A stretch of 37,648 nucleotides of DNA, from positions 1 to 37,648 of IMG/VR virus record IMGVR_UViG_3300045974_000319. One strand, written 5' to 3'. Below, piece after piece: positions 15,638-23,938 of this stretch (position 1 is its first letter; the number at the start of each line of letters is the position of its first letter). The notes below the pieces were generated by a model. The model was given only the letters and a program-made list of their open reading frames with translations, ran no database searches and was not told the DNA's origin. Source of the stretch: a virus. The position numbers were made by a program, and so were the translations under genes.

Positions 15638-16009
15638 CTAAGCCAGAGTTCCACCGACATTGCCGGTTACATACCACTTGCCCTGATAGGCAACAAGTTC
15701 GATATTGTTGCCTATGGCAGCAGTGAAGGTGCAGACGTCGGAAGCGGCACCGCCAGCGTTGAAGCCAGAACCGGCTGCATTGCTGACCGTGTGAGCAAAA
15801 GCTGTCGTGCAGACAACCACCAGACGTTTGCCATCATCAACAGTTGCGGTAGGGTCCGCCAAAGTCAATGCCGCAGCGCTGCCTTTGGTAATATAAACGC
15901 AGCCGGATCGGGCAGTGATTGCCCCATCCACCAATGCCACGCTCACCTGATTTTTGAAGCCTGCCAGGAACGAAACCACCCCGCGATTGAGTTGAGTATA
16001 AATAGGCAT
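15638..16009 (-). CDS. Putative head decoration-like protein
   Basis: A 123-aa protein rich in Gly, Ala, Val and Thr with alternating hydrophobics, as in small beta-structured head or fiber domains (SGCVYITKGSAAALTLADP; NNIELVAYQGKWYVTG). The closing YQGKWYVTG strand is common in trimeric phage surface domains. It lies 12 bases after the major capsid gene with AGGAGGT upstream of its ATG, suggesting high expression. It may decorate the capsid; this is inferred from place and composition. Confidence 0.6.
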   Translation of the reverse strand: MPIYTQLNRGVVSFLAGFKNQVSVALVDGAITARSGCVYITKGSAAALTLADPTATVDDGKRLVVVCTTAFAHTVSNAAGSGFNAGGAASDVCTFTAAIGNNIELVAYQGKWYVTGNVGGTLA

Positions 16010-16021
16010 TGAGACCTCCTC

Positions 16022-17008
16022 TTAGGCGGTCAGGACCGAGAACGGAACGCGGTTCGCCTGAGTGGCCTGCATGCGGTTGATCGGGTTGGGCAGGGAGAAC
16101 CCCAGGCGCATCACGATCCGCATCGCGATCATGTCCTGTTGGAACAGGTTAAAAACGATATTTCCCGCTCCATCCTGAATGACGCCCTGATCAGAGAAGG
16201 AGTAGCTGATATCCTGGCGCATGCCATAGACCAGCTGATTCCATTGGCCAGCGAATGCCAGGCTCTTGGAGCTGTCGATCGCGCCATTTAAAGGATAAAG
16301 GATCGGAGCGCCATCCAGTTCTCCGGTGGCAAAAGCGCCATTTTGGGCATTGGCGCCAGGCTTGAAGATCGGGTCACCGTCGGCGTTGCGCGTATTGCGC
16401 AGCTTGCCTTTGAGCGAGGTATGTCCGATCCAGCCAGATGCGATGTAGCCATTCTGTTCAAGGGTTCCCAACACGGCATCGTCAGCCATCAGCGCATCAT
16501 ACAGATCGACGCGAGCGGCCAGGCTGATCGAGTGCGACGGAGAAGCAGCGCCGCATAATCCCAGAATGCCCGTCGCGGAGCCGATATCGGTAATCCAGGA
16601 GGCGGGAATATTGACACCATAGAGCACGGCCTGATCGATAGCGATTCCCATCGCCTCGGTGATGTAGGGCTTGGCCGAATCCCAAAAGGCGAAACCGGAA
16701 GACGCCATATCGTCATAAACGGCCTGGGGAATTGGCACGATTACGGCCAATTCTTCCGCCGTTACATTTTTGTTGGCCCAGGTGATCTGGGTAGTCTGCT
16801 TGGTGCTGTTGTCGCCAGTCACGAAATAGGCAAACGGCAGCGCGGACAGAACCGGCATCGTCTTAATCCCGGCCGGGATATCGGTCAGCCGCTTGGCCAA
16901 ACGTAACACGGCGCTCGATTCGGTGGTTCCGGTCGCCATTTCTTGAGAATACTGGGGCGGAATGAGGCCAGCTGCATTCGCGCGGGTAGTTACACTGTTG
17001 TAAGGCAT
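16022..17008 (-). CDS. Major capsid protein, HK97 fold
   Basis: A 328-aa protein without a large N-terminal delta domain. It shows features of the HK97-type capsid family: LIPPQYSQEM, a spine region with KQTTQITWANKNVTAEELAV and VPIPQAVYDDM, and the late Gln/Asp-rich DISYSFSDQGV with FQQDMIAMRIVMRLGFSLPNP. It forms the icosahedral shell. A separate scaffold gene lies just upstream, consistent with the absence of a fused scaffold. AGGAG precedes the ATG. Confidence 0.88.
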   Translation of the reverse strand: MPYNSVTTRANAAGLIPPQYSQEMATGTTESSAVLRLAKRLTDIPAGIKTMPVLSALPFAYFVTGDNSTKQTTQITWANKNVTAEELAVIVPIPQAVYDDMASSGFAFWDSAKPYITEAMGIAIDQAVLYGVNIPASWITDIGSATGILGLCGAASPSHSISLAARVDLYDALMADDAVLGTLEQNGYIASGWIGHTSLKGKLRNTRNADGDPIFKPGANAQNGAFATGELDGAPILYPLNGAIDSSKSLAFAGQWNQLVYGMRQDISYSFSDQGVIQDGAGNIVFNLFQQDMIAMRIVMRLGFSLPNPINRMQATQANRVPFSVLTA

Positions 17009-17018
17009 CGTTTATCTC

Positions 17019-17564
17019 CTAGCGTCCAAAGGCGCCACGAATGATTTGGTCCATTGTGGGCGCCCCAGACGGCATATTTCCAGTTCCCGCCCCAGCATTT
17101 CCTGCAGCAGCGGGTTTACGAAACAATTCCGGCGCGGATTGTTTGATGGCCGCCCAATCGGCAACGCCTTTTTTGTCAAACAATCCTTCTGATTGTGCGA
17201 TCAACCAGGCAACCTTGGGATTATTGCAGCCGATCTCCGGCCTTGCAGCATCCTCGGCAAATGTCGCCCGTTTCTCAGCAATTTCGAGTTTTCCAGAAAA
17301 CTCTACCAGGCTGCGTTCCAGCTCGGAACCCTTTTCAGCCTTTGGCAGCAAGTCCTTAATTTGCTTCGAGAGAGCATCCCGCTCCTCTCGGGTTGCCTTG
17401 ACCGCATTTGTCAGCCCGGTAACATGCTGTGAATACAGTGCTTTCACAGGTTCAGGTAGCGTCTCAAGGTAAGCATCCCAGCTGGCAGGCGTCCCGCTTG
17501 CATCAGGCAGAGTGGTGGAGGCAACTTGATCTCCTCCGGATGATTGGGTCATAGAATCTGGCAT
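17019..17564 (-). CDS. Scaffolding protein
   Basis: The preferred ATG is 17564 (AAGGCGAG just upstream); an earlier ATG at 17588 would add eight residues. The protein has a flexible Ser/Thr-rich start, a central coiled coil rich in Lys and Glu (KATREERDALSKQIKDLL) and a helical C-terminus ending MDQIIRGAFGR. This is the gp20-like scaffold plan. It directs capsid shell assembly and leaves before maturation. It immediately precedes the major capsid gene. Confidence 0.8.
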   Translation of the reverse strand: MPDSMTQSSGGDQVASTTLPDASGTPASWDAYLETLPEPVKALYSQHVTGLTNAVKATREERDALSKQIKDLLPKAEKGSELERSLVEFSGKLEIAEKRATFAEDAARPEIGCNNPKVAWLIAQSEGLFDKKGVADWAAIKQSAPELFRKPAAAGNAGAGTGNMPSGAPTMDQIIRGAFGR

Positions 17565-17619
17565 CTCGCCTTCTTTCCTTCTTGGCATCTCGCCATAAAA
17601 TAAAAATATTGCTCGCTCA

Positions 17620-18639
17620 TCAACTTGCTACACCCACCAGTTCAGAGAGGGTTGCCACCCGGGGCGAGCTTCCCCAGGTCTCGTTGTGCTGCATACGCGC
17701 CAGGTCACTGAGTTGAAACTGGCCATCTTGCCATAATTTATATTTCTCCGGACCCATTCTTTCGGCCTGTTGTTCCGGATCCAGGCTCTTGAAGTAATCG
17801 ACACCGTTCTCCCATAGCGGTTTTCCAATCCCGATCACCTGGGGTACAGCCGTGCATTTCCCGCGTGGATGATCATCCAGTTCGCCGGCCGTGTCGAAGT
17901 GCTGACCATCCAGCATCAGGCAGGCCATGCAGGCGGTCTCCTTTTTGACCAGGCGGTAAAACCCGCTCACCACCCCGCTTTCGCGATACTGCAGGGTCGA
18001 ACCGGTGCGGTACGCACGTGCTGTTTCGGTGCGCGCGATCAACAGGGCGCGATCCAATCCATTGGACATTCCATTAGCCATATCAATGGATGTCTGGGCA
18101 ACACCGCTGCCGCGCGCGATTCCATTGATCAGGCTGCTCAAAATTCCATCTACCGCTTCCGGATAGGATTCCTTCAACAGTGAGTAGAGCGGCGAGCCAT
18201 CCCCGGAAAAACCAATCATCGTCTCCACCGCTCTCACGTTGATCCGGTTCCACATCGGACCCGCAACGCCCGTGGAAGCGATCGATACATGGATGGCATC
18301 CTGCGCTGCCGTGATGCCCAATGTGGCGTTCTGCTCTTGCGACTTCGAAATCAGATCCGCCGCATCCCGGTTGTACTTCTTCAGTTCAGTTTCGAGCTGG
18401 GCCTGGAGCTTTTTGTAACGATCTTCGCGCCAGACAATCTGCTCGGTGATCACGGTTCCCGCGGCCTGTCGTTTTTCAACTTCATAAGCCAGTGCCAGGA
18501 TATCGGATTTCAAACCCTGCTCAATTTCCAGCCAGTGTTGCGCCATTTCATCCATCAAGGCAGATTCGCGCGCATCCATAGCGGCGCGATAATCTTTCAA
18601 TACCCGGATGACCTGTGGGTCGCTGGTTGGCTTTGGCAT
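17620..18639 (-). CDS. MuF-like minor head protein (SPP1 gp7 family)
   Basis: A 339-aa protein with a long helical N-terminal half and the MuF core: LLIARTETARAYRTGSTLQY, then CMAC, LDGQHFD and DDHPRGKCTAVPQ, conserved polar and Cys/His residues of the F domain. MuF proteins ride with the portal and can carry C-terminal toxin domains; here the tail after the core is short and shows no extra domain. It lies between the portal and scaffold genes as expected. Confidence 0.85.
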   Translation of the reverse strand: MPKPTSDPQVIRVLKDYRAAMDARESALMDEMAQHWLEIEQGLKSDILALAYEVEKRQAAGTVITEQIVWREDRYKKLQAQLETELKKYNRDAADLISKSQEQNATLGITAAQDAIHVSIASTGVAGPMWNRINVRAVETMIGFSGDGSPLYSLLKESYPEAVDGILSSLINGIARGSGVAQTSIDMANGMSNGLDRALLIARTETARAYRTGSTLQYRESGVVSGFYRLVKKETACMACLMLDGQHFDTAGELDDHPRGKCTAVPQVIGIGKPLWENGVDYFKSLDPEQQAERMGPEKYKLWQDGQFQLSDLARMQHNETWGSSPRVATLSELVGVAS

Positions 18640-18642
18640 CGT

Positions 18643-19026
18643 TTAGAGCGGACCTGCAGTGGATTTGATCACTTTGAATATGCGGTCGGCGGTCTGGGCA
18701 ACCGGAGCGGGCACTGCCGTGCTGCATTCAATCTTCAAGAAGCGCACGCCTTTCAGATCCTGCGGATTGGTGAATAGGCCATAATCACTGACCGCGAACG
18801 TCAGTTTCAGCGCAGTTCCACCGCGTTTCACAAGCGAATAGGTTCCTCCCAGGCTGTCGCTCGAGTACAGGTTGATCTGCACCGTGGTGGCGTCAATGGC
18901 TGATGGGCAGATAAATCCAATGCAAACCATTCCCGATCCAAGGTCAATCGCGCCGCTTAGCGATTGGCCATTTAAGACCGTGATGGTCTGTGTCAGGTCT
19001 ATAGGATTTGGATAAATTGGGGGCAT
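18643..19026 (-). CDS. Unknown beta-rich virion-associated protein
   Basis: A 127-aa protein of alternating polar and hydrophobic strands (ITVLNGQSLSGAIDLGSGMV; VQINLYSSDSLGGTYSLVK). I recognise no named family. It lies between portal and MuF genes with spacers of one and three bases, so it is co-expressed with head proteins and probably structural. It has no signal peptide or membrane segment. Confidence 0.6.
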   Translation of the reverse strand: MPPIYPNPIDLTQTITVLNGQSLSGAIDLGSGMVCIGFICPSAIDATTVQINLYSSDSLGGTYSLVKRGGTALKLTFAVSDYGLFTNPQDLKGVRFLKIECSTAVPAPVAQTADRIFKVIKSTAGPL

Positions 19027-19027
19027 A

Positions 19028-20425
19028 TTATTTCACTCCTTGCATCATGGGCATTGTTTGATTAACCATCGGCATGGGCGCCGCTGGAGGATTTTGCTGT
19101 TCATTCTTTACACGCTGCTGTTCCAGGATCGCCTGCGCCATCGAGGTACCGGCAGCTTTATCCGCTTTCTGGTCTTTCTGCATCTGTTCGATTTCCGAAT
19201 CGCTCCAGCCTGCCTGTCGCAACACGGTAACTAATGGGATTCCGGCATCTGTCTGCAGCTTAATGATCTCGGCCTGGGTCTTGGGTTGGATGGTCTCAGG
19301 TTCGTCGAAGACGGGCGTAACATCCATCTTCTTAATCGACAAGCCACCGATCTGGGCGATAAAAGCTGCCACTTCCTGCCAGACAACAGTGAAGCGATCG
19401 ATCCGACCCTGCGCCTTTTTGTTCAACGGCGCTTCCATAGCGATCAATGCCTCGCCGCTGGGATCTCCGCCCTGGGAGAAAAAGTAATGCCGTGGTGTGC
19501 CGGTGACCTTGCCGATCGCGGTCGAGAGGTTGTCGATCGCCTTGAGGTAATTATCCAGGTCCGTGACGTCGAACTCACCCACGGCCGTATCCTGCTCCTG
19601 GCCGTCACCTGGTGGTAGCTGCAGCATTTCACCCGGCTGGCTGGAAACTTTGCCTTCCATTTGAGCCGCAGAGATCACCCAGCGCTGGCGGAATGCGCCG
19701 TACTCGGCTGCGACGATCATATCCGCCAGAAGTTTATTGATCCCGTTCTGGATTGGGATAACATTCTTCAGGTCAGACAATTTGCTCCGGTTGGGCTTGA
19801 AGCAGAAGACCGGCACGCAGCCATACTCATTGACCGGCCAGTTCTCACCTTCGGCCAGGAGCGGCTGAAAGGCGCTGGCGGCACTGACGTCTGCGATCTT
19901 CTGGGTGGTGGCATAATATTCGAGGTGATCGCAGTAATACAGTGTCATGCGCGCGGTGTCATCCGCAGCGGTCCACAGCTTGCCAGCGAACAACTTACAA
20001 CGCGGATTTCCTGGATCATAGACAATCTCGACCATGCGCGGATCATTGAAATATGCTTCCGGCTCACCGCTCTCTTCATTGGGCCAGACAATCAGGTAGG
20101 ATTCGCCGCAGACCAGAGCAGTTTCATGGACGTCGTCCGCCTCGATGCCCATCTCGTTCTCTCCCCAGACCGCATCCAGCAGCGCCTGCACGTGCGCGTC
20201 CTTGACATGGAAACCGGAAAGGGATATGCGGTCTTTGCACGCATCGACCACAACCGAACACCAGTTCTCTGTGAAGGCCAGGTCTACCCCGCGAAAAACC
20301 TCGCGCAGGCGCTGGGTCAGGTAGACCGTTGGCTGATCGCCTTCGTAATAACCGATCAGATGGGTCAGGCGGCTTTTCTTGGCCTGGATGGCATCGTATA
20401 TCGTTTTGACGTCTTGAATACTCAT
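19028..20425 (-). CDS. Portal protein (SPP1 gp6-like)
   Basis: The ATG at 20425 is chosen because AGGAT lies five bases upstream and the terminase stop is just before it; a longer frame to 20467 is unlikely. The 465-aa protein has the portal opening YDAIQAKKSRLTHLIGYYEG and FTENWCSVVVDACKDRI, a central beta body, and a C-terminal helical crown with Met/Gln/Pro-rich tail. Twelve copies form the DNA channel at one capsid vertex, working with the terminase. Confidence 0.88.
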   Translation of the reverse strand: MSIQDVKTIYDAIQAKKSRLTHLIGYYEGDQPTVYLTQRLREVFRGVDLAFTENWCSVVVDACKDRISLSGFHVKDAHVQALLDAVWGENEMGIEADDVHETALVCGESYLIVWPNEESGEPEAYFNDPRMVEIVYDPGNPRCKLFAGKLWTAADDTARMTLYYCDHLEYYATTQKIADVSAASAFQPLLAEGENWPVNEYGCVPVFCFKPNRSKLSDLKNVIPIQNGINKLLADMIVAAEYGAFRQRWVISAAQMEGKVSSQPGEMLQLPPGDGQEQDTAVGEFDVTDLDNYLKAIDNLSTAIGKVTGTPRHYFFSQGGDPSGEALIAMEAPLNKKAQGRIDRFTVVWQEVAAFIAQIGGLSIKKMDVTPVFDEPETIQPKTQAEIIKLQTDAGIPLVTVLRQAGWSDSEIEQMQKDQKADKAAGTSMAQAILEQQRVKNEQQNPPAAPMPMVNQTMPMMQGVK

Positions 20426-20432
20426 ACGGATC

Positions 20433-22001
20433 CTAACGCACCCATGAATAAGATTTAATAGAACCACGGTTCTTGCGGCTCTCTTTGGCGATCATCTGCA
20501 GGCCGCCGCTGCCGGTATCGATCTGGTCATCATGTTGACCGGTCGGAAAATCCAATGCTTCCAGGATGAACTGCTGATTCCAGTTTCCCCGGATTAGCTT
20601 GACCTTGCCCGCCTTGGCCCGGCCCTGCAGCGGCCGCGCCCGGGTCACCTTGTCGCCTTCTGGCCGGATGCGTTCGATCGTCGTGTTGGCCAGGCTCGGC
20701 TCACGCATCAGCTCCTGGAACGCCAGCGCCTGGAAAGCCACATCCTCCAGCGCCCAGCGCGTGCCAGTCTCATCAGGAGAAACCATCGCCGCTTTGAGAC
20801 GCTCCTTGTATTCGTTCCAGCCCTGCCCGCGGATCATATCGCGCAGGTAAACGATCCCTTCGCCATCCATCGCCATGGCCACGCTCGCGTTATAGTCTGC
20901 GGTCTTCTTCTCGCTCAGCGCCAGGTCCACATAACGGAACCACTTCATTCCTTCCGGCGCTTTCTCGACGATCTCAAAATCATCCGCTCCGAAGAACGCG
21001 CCTTCGGCTGGCCGCGGCTGCTGCATATACAGGCTGTACCAGTCTGTCACCTGGCCGGTCGCTTCGAGCGTGCTGCGGATCTGGTCCAGCATGCGCTGCG
21101 GAAATTCAATCTCCCACAGTGGCATCCGGCTGCCAGGCGCGCGCCCCAGTGGATCCGCAAATGGACGGTACAGCCCCTGCAGCATCGAGCGCATCTGCTC
21201 ATCCAGGTTAAGCGCATATTCGTTTTCCTCAAGTGGATATGCGGGCAGGCTCAACACCTTCCATGGCCGTGCTTTAGGATCGGTCTGCATGCTCTTCAGC
21301 ATCTCGCCGATCAGGTCTTCGCGGTGCCAGCGTGTGTGGATGATGATGATCGCCGTGCCCTTGCGCGCGCGCGGCAGGATCGAGCTCGTCATCCAGCGCA
21401 GGATCTTCTTGCGTTCGATCGGGTTCTCCGCTTCTTCCCGGTTCTTAAACGGATCGTCGATCACAATCAGGTCCGCGCTCTTGCCTGTCGCTCCGCCGCC
21501 CACGCCCGCCGCGATCAAACCGCCGCGGTGCGGCTCGGCCAATGACCAGGCGTTCTTTGCGCTGCTGTCATCGCTGATCTGTACCGGATCTTCCAATACA
21601 GACTGCGCGCCGAAGATCGCCGCGAATTTCTCGCCGGTCACAATCGAGCGCACCAACCGGCTGTTTTCCTGCGCCAGGTCCGCGCCGTAGGCCGTCAGGA
21701 TCACGCGGCTGTCTGGCCGCTTGCCCATCAACCAGGCCGGGAAGATCTGGCTGTCCATCGTCGTCTTGCCATGCTGAGGAGGCATCTCCACAATCAGCGA
21801 CCCGGTGCCGCGCTCTCCGCCGCTCTCGATGTATTCGTAAACGCCTTCCAGCGCTTCACACACCAGGGTGTGCACGGCAGCCGGTTGCCACCAGGGATAA
21901 ACGTATTCCCCGAAAACCGCCAGCCGACGCCGCGCCAGTTCGCGCCTTGCCCGTTCGGCCAGGGCCAGTTCCGGAGAAACCTTGATCACTTTGGTGGGCA
22001 T
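20433..22001 (-). CDS. Terminase large subunit
   Basis: A 522-aa packaging motor. The ATPase part has Walker A MPPQHGKTT (residues 73-81), Walker B LIVIDDPF (about 178-185) and the coupling motif IIIHTRWHREDL. The C-terminal RNase H-like nuclease has an acidic strand VDLALSEKKTADYN and the late DFPTGQHDDQID metal-binding region. It cuts concatemers and pumps DNA into the capsid through the portal. Start ATG overlaps the last base of the small terminase stop (22001). Confidence 0.95.
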   Translation of the reverse strand: MPTKVIKVSPELALAERARRELARRRLAVFGEYVYPWWQPAAVHTLVCEALEGVYEYIESGGERGTGSLIVEMPPQHGKTTMDSQIFPAWLMGKRPDSRVILTAYGADLAQENSRLVRSIVTGEKFAAIFGAQSVLEDPVQISDDSSAKNAWSLAEPHRGGLIAAGVGGGATGKSADLIVIDDPFKNREEAENPIERKKILRWMTSSILPRARKGTAIIIIHTRWHREDLIGEMLKSMQTDPKARPWKVLSLPAYPLEENEYALNLDEQMRSMLQGLYRPFADPLGRAPGSRMPLWEIEFPQRMLDQIRSTLEATGQVTDWYSLYMQQPRPAEGAFFGADDFEIVEKAPEGMKWFRYVDLALSEKKTADYNASVAMAMDGEGIVYLRDMIRGQGWNEYKERLKAAMVSPDETGTRWALEDVAFQALAFQELMREPSLANTTIERIRPEGDKVTRARPLQGRAKAGKVKLIRGNWNQQFILEALDFPTGQHDDQIDTGSGGLQMIAKESRKNRGSIKSYSWVR

Positions 22002-22672
22002 CAGTCTTCCACCTCCGCCCCTGGCGCACCTGAAGAGGTGCCTGGCTCTGGGTCGGGTTCGGTTTGTTTTCGAACCAACTTTGCCAGCTGTTCGAGCTCT
22101 TCTTCACTGACCTGGCTCATATCCTCCACATCGCCAGGCCTGCGCAATTCAATCTTAGAATGCGGCACATAATCGCCGGTCATCTCAAAATACAGCCGCC
22201 GGTCGGGGTTGCTGCGGTGATCACTGTCACTCGCGCTGATCGCCAATGCAGAAAAAACGTCTGCCCTATGCTGCATCAATGGAGCGGCCTGCAGGATGGT
22301 GATCACGTCGTCGATTGCCTGGTTCTTCTTGCGCCAGGTGCCGATCACGCGGTCGCTTGTCAAGCCCAGAACCGCCGTGGCCAGGTCCTGCTGCGTCGCT
22401 GGCCAGCGTCCGATGCGCGGGCTGGATGCCCAGGCGATGTAACACGCCACCCGCCACGGCCACCCGGACTCGAGCAGCTTGTAATACTGCTCCATCCACT
22501 GCTTGGCGCCTGGCAGATCTGCCAGCATCTGGCGTGCTGTCTCGCTGCGCAGGCGGGCCACCTCGGGGGTAACAAAAGTATCACCGGTTGCTGTGGTCTC
22601 TTCGTCGACCACCAGTCCCAGCGCCAGTTGTTCAAAAAATCCATTCCCCGGGTTTAAGTTTCTCGCGTCCAT
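22001..22672 (-). CDS. Small terminase-like DNA-binding protein
   Basis: The ATG at 22672 has AGGTG six bases upstream; a TTG immediately before is possible. The 223-aa protein contains a helix-turn-helix-like region (YIAWASSPRIGRWPATQQDL, then LTSDRVIGTWRKKNQAIDDV) and an acidic, Pro/Ser-rich tail. Size, location directly before the large subunit, and the HTH match a small terminase that picks the packaging site. Confidence 0.7.
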   Translation of the reverse strand: MDARNLNPGNGFFEQLALGLVVDEETTATGDTFVTPEVARLRSETARQMLADLPGAKQWMEQYYKLLESGWPWRVACYIAWASSPRIGRWPATQQDLATAVLGLTSDRVIGTWRKKNQAIDDVITILQAAPLMQHRADVFSALAISASDSDHRSNPDRRLYFEMTGDYVPHSKIELRRPGDVEDMSQVSEEELEQLAKLVRKQTEPDPEPGTSSGAPGAEVED

Positions 22673-22680
22673 CAATTCAC

Positions 22681-22806
22681 CTATACCAACAGCGATAACG
22701 TGAGGGAACCAAATCCCACGTTCATCATGTCAACCTGGCCGGTGTTGATCCCGGCGCCCTTGACGAAGAAACAAATACACGCGATCACGATAAAAATGAT
22801 TTTCAT
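22681..22806 (-). CDS. 41-aa single-span membrane protein
   Basis: A short gene whose ATG overlaps the upstream stop as ATGA (22806-22803), with AAAGGG upstream. It reads MKIIFIVIACICFFVKGAGI and ends LTLSLLV. The first 15 residues form a membrane span or signal-like segment. It sits in the cluster of membrane proteins before the terminase and could be a lysis partner or spanin-like peptide. Function unknown; the overlap and ribosome site are the case for its being real. Confidence 0.6.
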   Translation of the reverse strand: MKIIFIVIACICFFVKGAGINTGQVDMMNVGFGSLTLSLLV

Positions 22807-23213
22807 GGTTGCCCTTTGGGTCTTGGCCGCGTGCGCTCCTGCATGACAACCATCGCCGCGTCTGTTTTCGCGTCATGGGTCTGCAGGATCGTTGCTATTT
22901 TTTCAAGCATGTTCGCCAAATCAGTTACCTTGCTCTCGCGTTCACGGTCAAGCTGTTCATATCGAATATCACGGGCAGCCATTGCCTGACGCCATTGTCG
23001 GTTTTGTTCTGCGACTGCTGCTTCTCGTTGCTGATTTTGTTTCTCTCGCCATTCGAGATCCTTATCGCGTTCTGTGCGATAGACATTGACTGCCCAACGA
23101 GTGAAGGCAAATACGAAACTGCCTGCCAGCAAAAAACAAAGCACAATCACTGCAACAATTGGAAACTGGATCCAGGTTTCGCCCCCTGGAATCGGGATCT
23201 GCAGCTGCAGCAT
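22803..23213 (-). CDS. Membrane-anchored coiled-coil protein
   Basis: A 136-aa protein with one N-terminal membrane span (about 17-38, FPIVAVIVLCFLLAGSFVFA) followed by a long charged coiled coil rich in Gln, Arg and Glu (about 45-125). The plan resembles an inner-membrane spanin or XhlA-like lysis accessory. Its ATG overlaps the holin-like gene's stop (TAATG), so the two are likely made in fixed ratio. Assignment as a lysis accessory is inferred from topology and neighbours. Confidence 0.7.
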   Translation of the reverse strand: MLQLQIPIPGGETWIQFPIVAVIVLCFLLAGSFVFAFTRWAVNVYRTERDKDLEWREKQNQQREAAVAEQNRQWRQAMAARDIRYEQLDRERESKVTDLANMLEKIATILQTHDAKTDAAMVVMQERTRPRPKGQP

Positions 23214-23536
23214 TACGCAGTTCTCGCTTCTTTCGCAGCCTTCACGTCTGCCGGTTCAGGCACAATTCGGTTCACGCCCTGGTTGGCCACAATCGCCAAA
23301 AGGATCAGTTTCAAAAGATCCGGGATGCTGGCAGTTGTGCATGCCATGCCGGTGGTCAGCCAGCCGATGCACCCGGCGCCCCATACAGCGAACGCCGTCA
23401 GGACCATCAGCCCGATCATGATGCCGGACTTGGCTTCACTCGTCAGGCCAGCGAACCAGGTGCGCAAAACTGGGAATAAACTAAAAATTAGAGCAATCGC
23501 TGCTCCGGTAGTTGAAACGATCATCTCTGACGTCAT
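23213..23536 (-). CDS. Holin-like membrane protein
   Basis: The ATG at 23536 has AAGGAGAGG close upstream and is preferred to a longer frame from 23557. The 107-aa product has two or three hydrophobic spans (about residues 5-22, 37-58 and 68-88) and a charged C-terminus (PEPADVKAAKEARTA), the usual holin size and plan. It would be the partner of the GH25 lysin, but lies at the opposite end of the late operon, before the terminase. It is the first gene after the structured leader. Confidence 0.6.
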   Translation of the reverse strand: MTSEMIVSTTGAAIALIFSLFPVLRTWFAGLTSEAKSGIMIGLMVLTAFAVWGAGCIGWLTTGMACTTASIPDLLKLILLAIVANQGVNRIVPEPADVKAAKEARTA

Positions 23537-23558
23537 AGCCTCTCCTTGTGGAATCAAA

Positions 23559-23588
23559 AGCTCCCGGGATCCAAATATCCCGGGAGCT
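23559..23588 (-). terminator. 12-bp GC-rich hairpin before the late operon
   Basis: AGCTCCCGGGAT (23559-23570) and its exact complement (23577-23588) enclose a 6-base loop. On the minus strand the stem is followed by TTTTGATT, a short U-tract. It may be a leaky terminator or attenuator standing only 22 bases before the holin-like ATG. Because no promoter fits between it and that gene, late transcripts must read through it. Confidence 0.6.
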
Positions 23589-23598
23589 CACTCCGATT

Positions 23599-23622
23599 TG
23601 TCCAGCCAGGGGGTGCCGGACA
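23599..23622 (-). other. Leader hairpin (middle)
   Basis: TGTCCAGC (23599-23606) and GCCGGACA (23615-23622) can pair in the leftward transcript as an 8-bp stem with one G-U pair and an 8-base loop. No U-tract follows directly. Together with the two flanking hairpins it gives the late-operon leader an extensive predicted secondary structure. Confidence 0.4.
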
Positions 23623-23626
23623 GCCT

Positions 23627-23687
23627 AAAAAAAATAATTACTTAGTAAAGCTAATACTTAGCTAATATAACTATTAACTTCACTAAG
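23627..23687 (-). terminator. Long AT-rich hairpin with U8 tract ending the early operon
   Basis: In leftward RNA, CUUAGUGAAGUUAAUA (from 23687-23672) can pair with UAUUAGCUUUACUAAG (23656-23641), 16 pairs including two G-U, with a 15-base loop. Six bases later comes a run of eight U (23634-23627). This is consistent with an intrinsic terminator for transcripts coming from the small-gene cluster. The first arm overlaps the -10 of the candidate late promoter. Confidence 0.6.
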
Positions 23688-23714
23688 CATACGTCGATCT
23701 TAAAAGGTTGTCAA
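23686..23714 (-). promoter_or_regulatory. Candidate late-operon promoter
   Basis: Minus-strand TTGACA (23714-23709), a 17-base spacer and TATGCT (23691-23686). Transcription would start near 23680, inside the first arm of the long hairpin, so transcripts from here carry only part of that stem. It precedes the holin-terminase-structural block and would serve as its promoter. Confidence 0.55.
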
Positions 23715-23722
23715 GAGTCTCT

Positions 23723-23938
23723 TCATTTAAGTGCTTGTTCGCTTGCCCCTGGCGGGCGTCCATTGGTTCCAAAAGTCGCATCATAAACAGGACCGAGTAC
23801 CTCTTCCCACGCCTGGCGTTCCTCCTGCTCGCACACCGGGCACATCCAGTCCGACACCGGATCGTCCGCATCCGTCTGATGCTCCAATTCCTTATATTCC
23901 ATCGGGAGGCCATGTTCCTCGCAAATCTTTATTGTCAC
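23723..23938 (-). CDS. Small Cys-containing protein
   Basis: Starts with GTG at 23938 (GTGA overlap with the upstream stop) and AAAGGAG seven bases before. The 71-aa product has ICEEHG near the start and MCPVCEQEERQAW in the middle, enough Cys/His for a small zinc site. It ends in a Gly/Pro-rich tail. Unknown function; last gene of the early cluster before the terminator hairpin. Confidence 0.65.
   Translation of the reverse strand: MTIKICEEHGLPMEYKELEHQTDADDPVSDWMCPVCEQEERQAWEEVLGPVYDATFGTNGRPPGASEQALK

Noticed and set aside
18643-19026. A toxin domain associated with the MuF-like protein
   Set aside because: The neighbouring 127-aa protein is beta-rich and lacks known toxin motifs, and the MuF-like protein has no C-terminal extension.
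23683-23913. A 76-aa minus-strand frame in the zinc-finger cluster
   Set aside because: Out of frame with the GTG-started gene at 23938 and rich in Arg/Cys as expected of a shadow.
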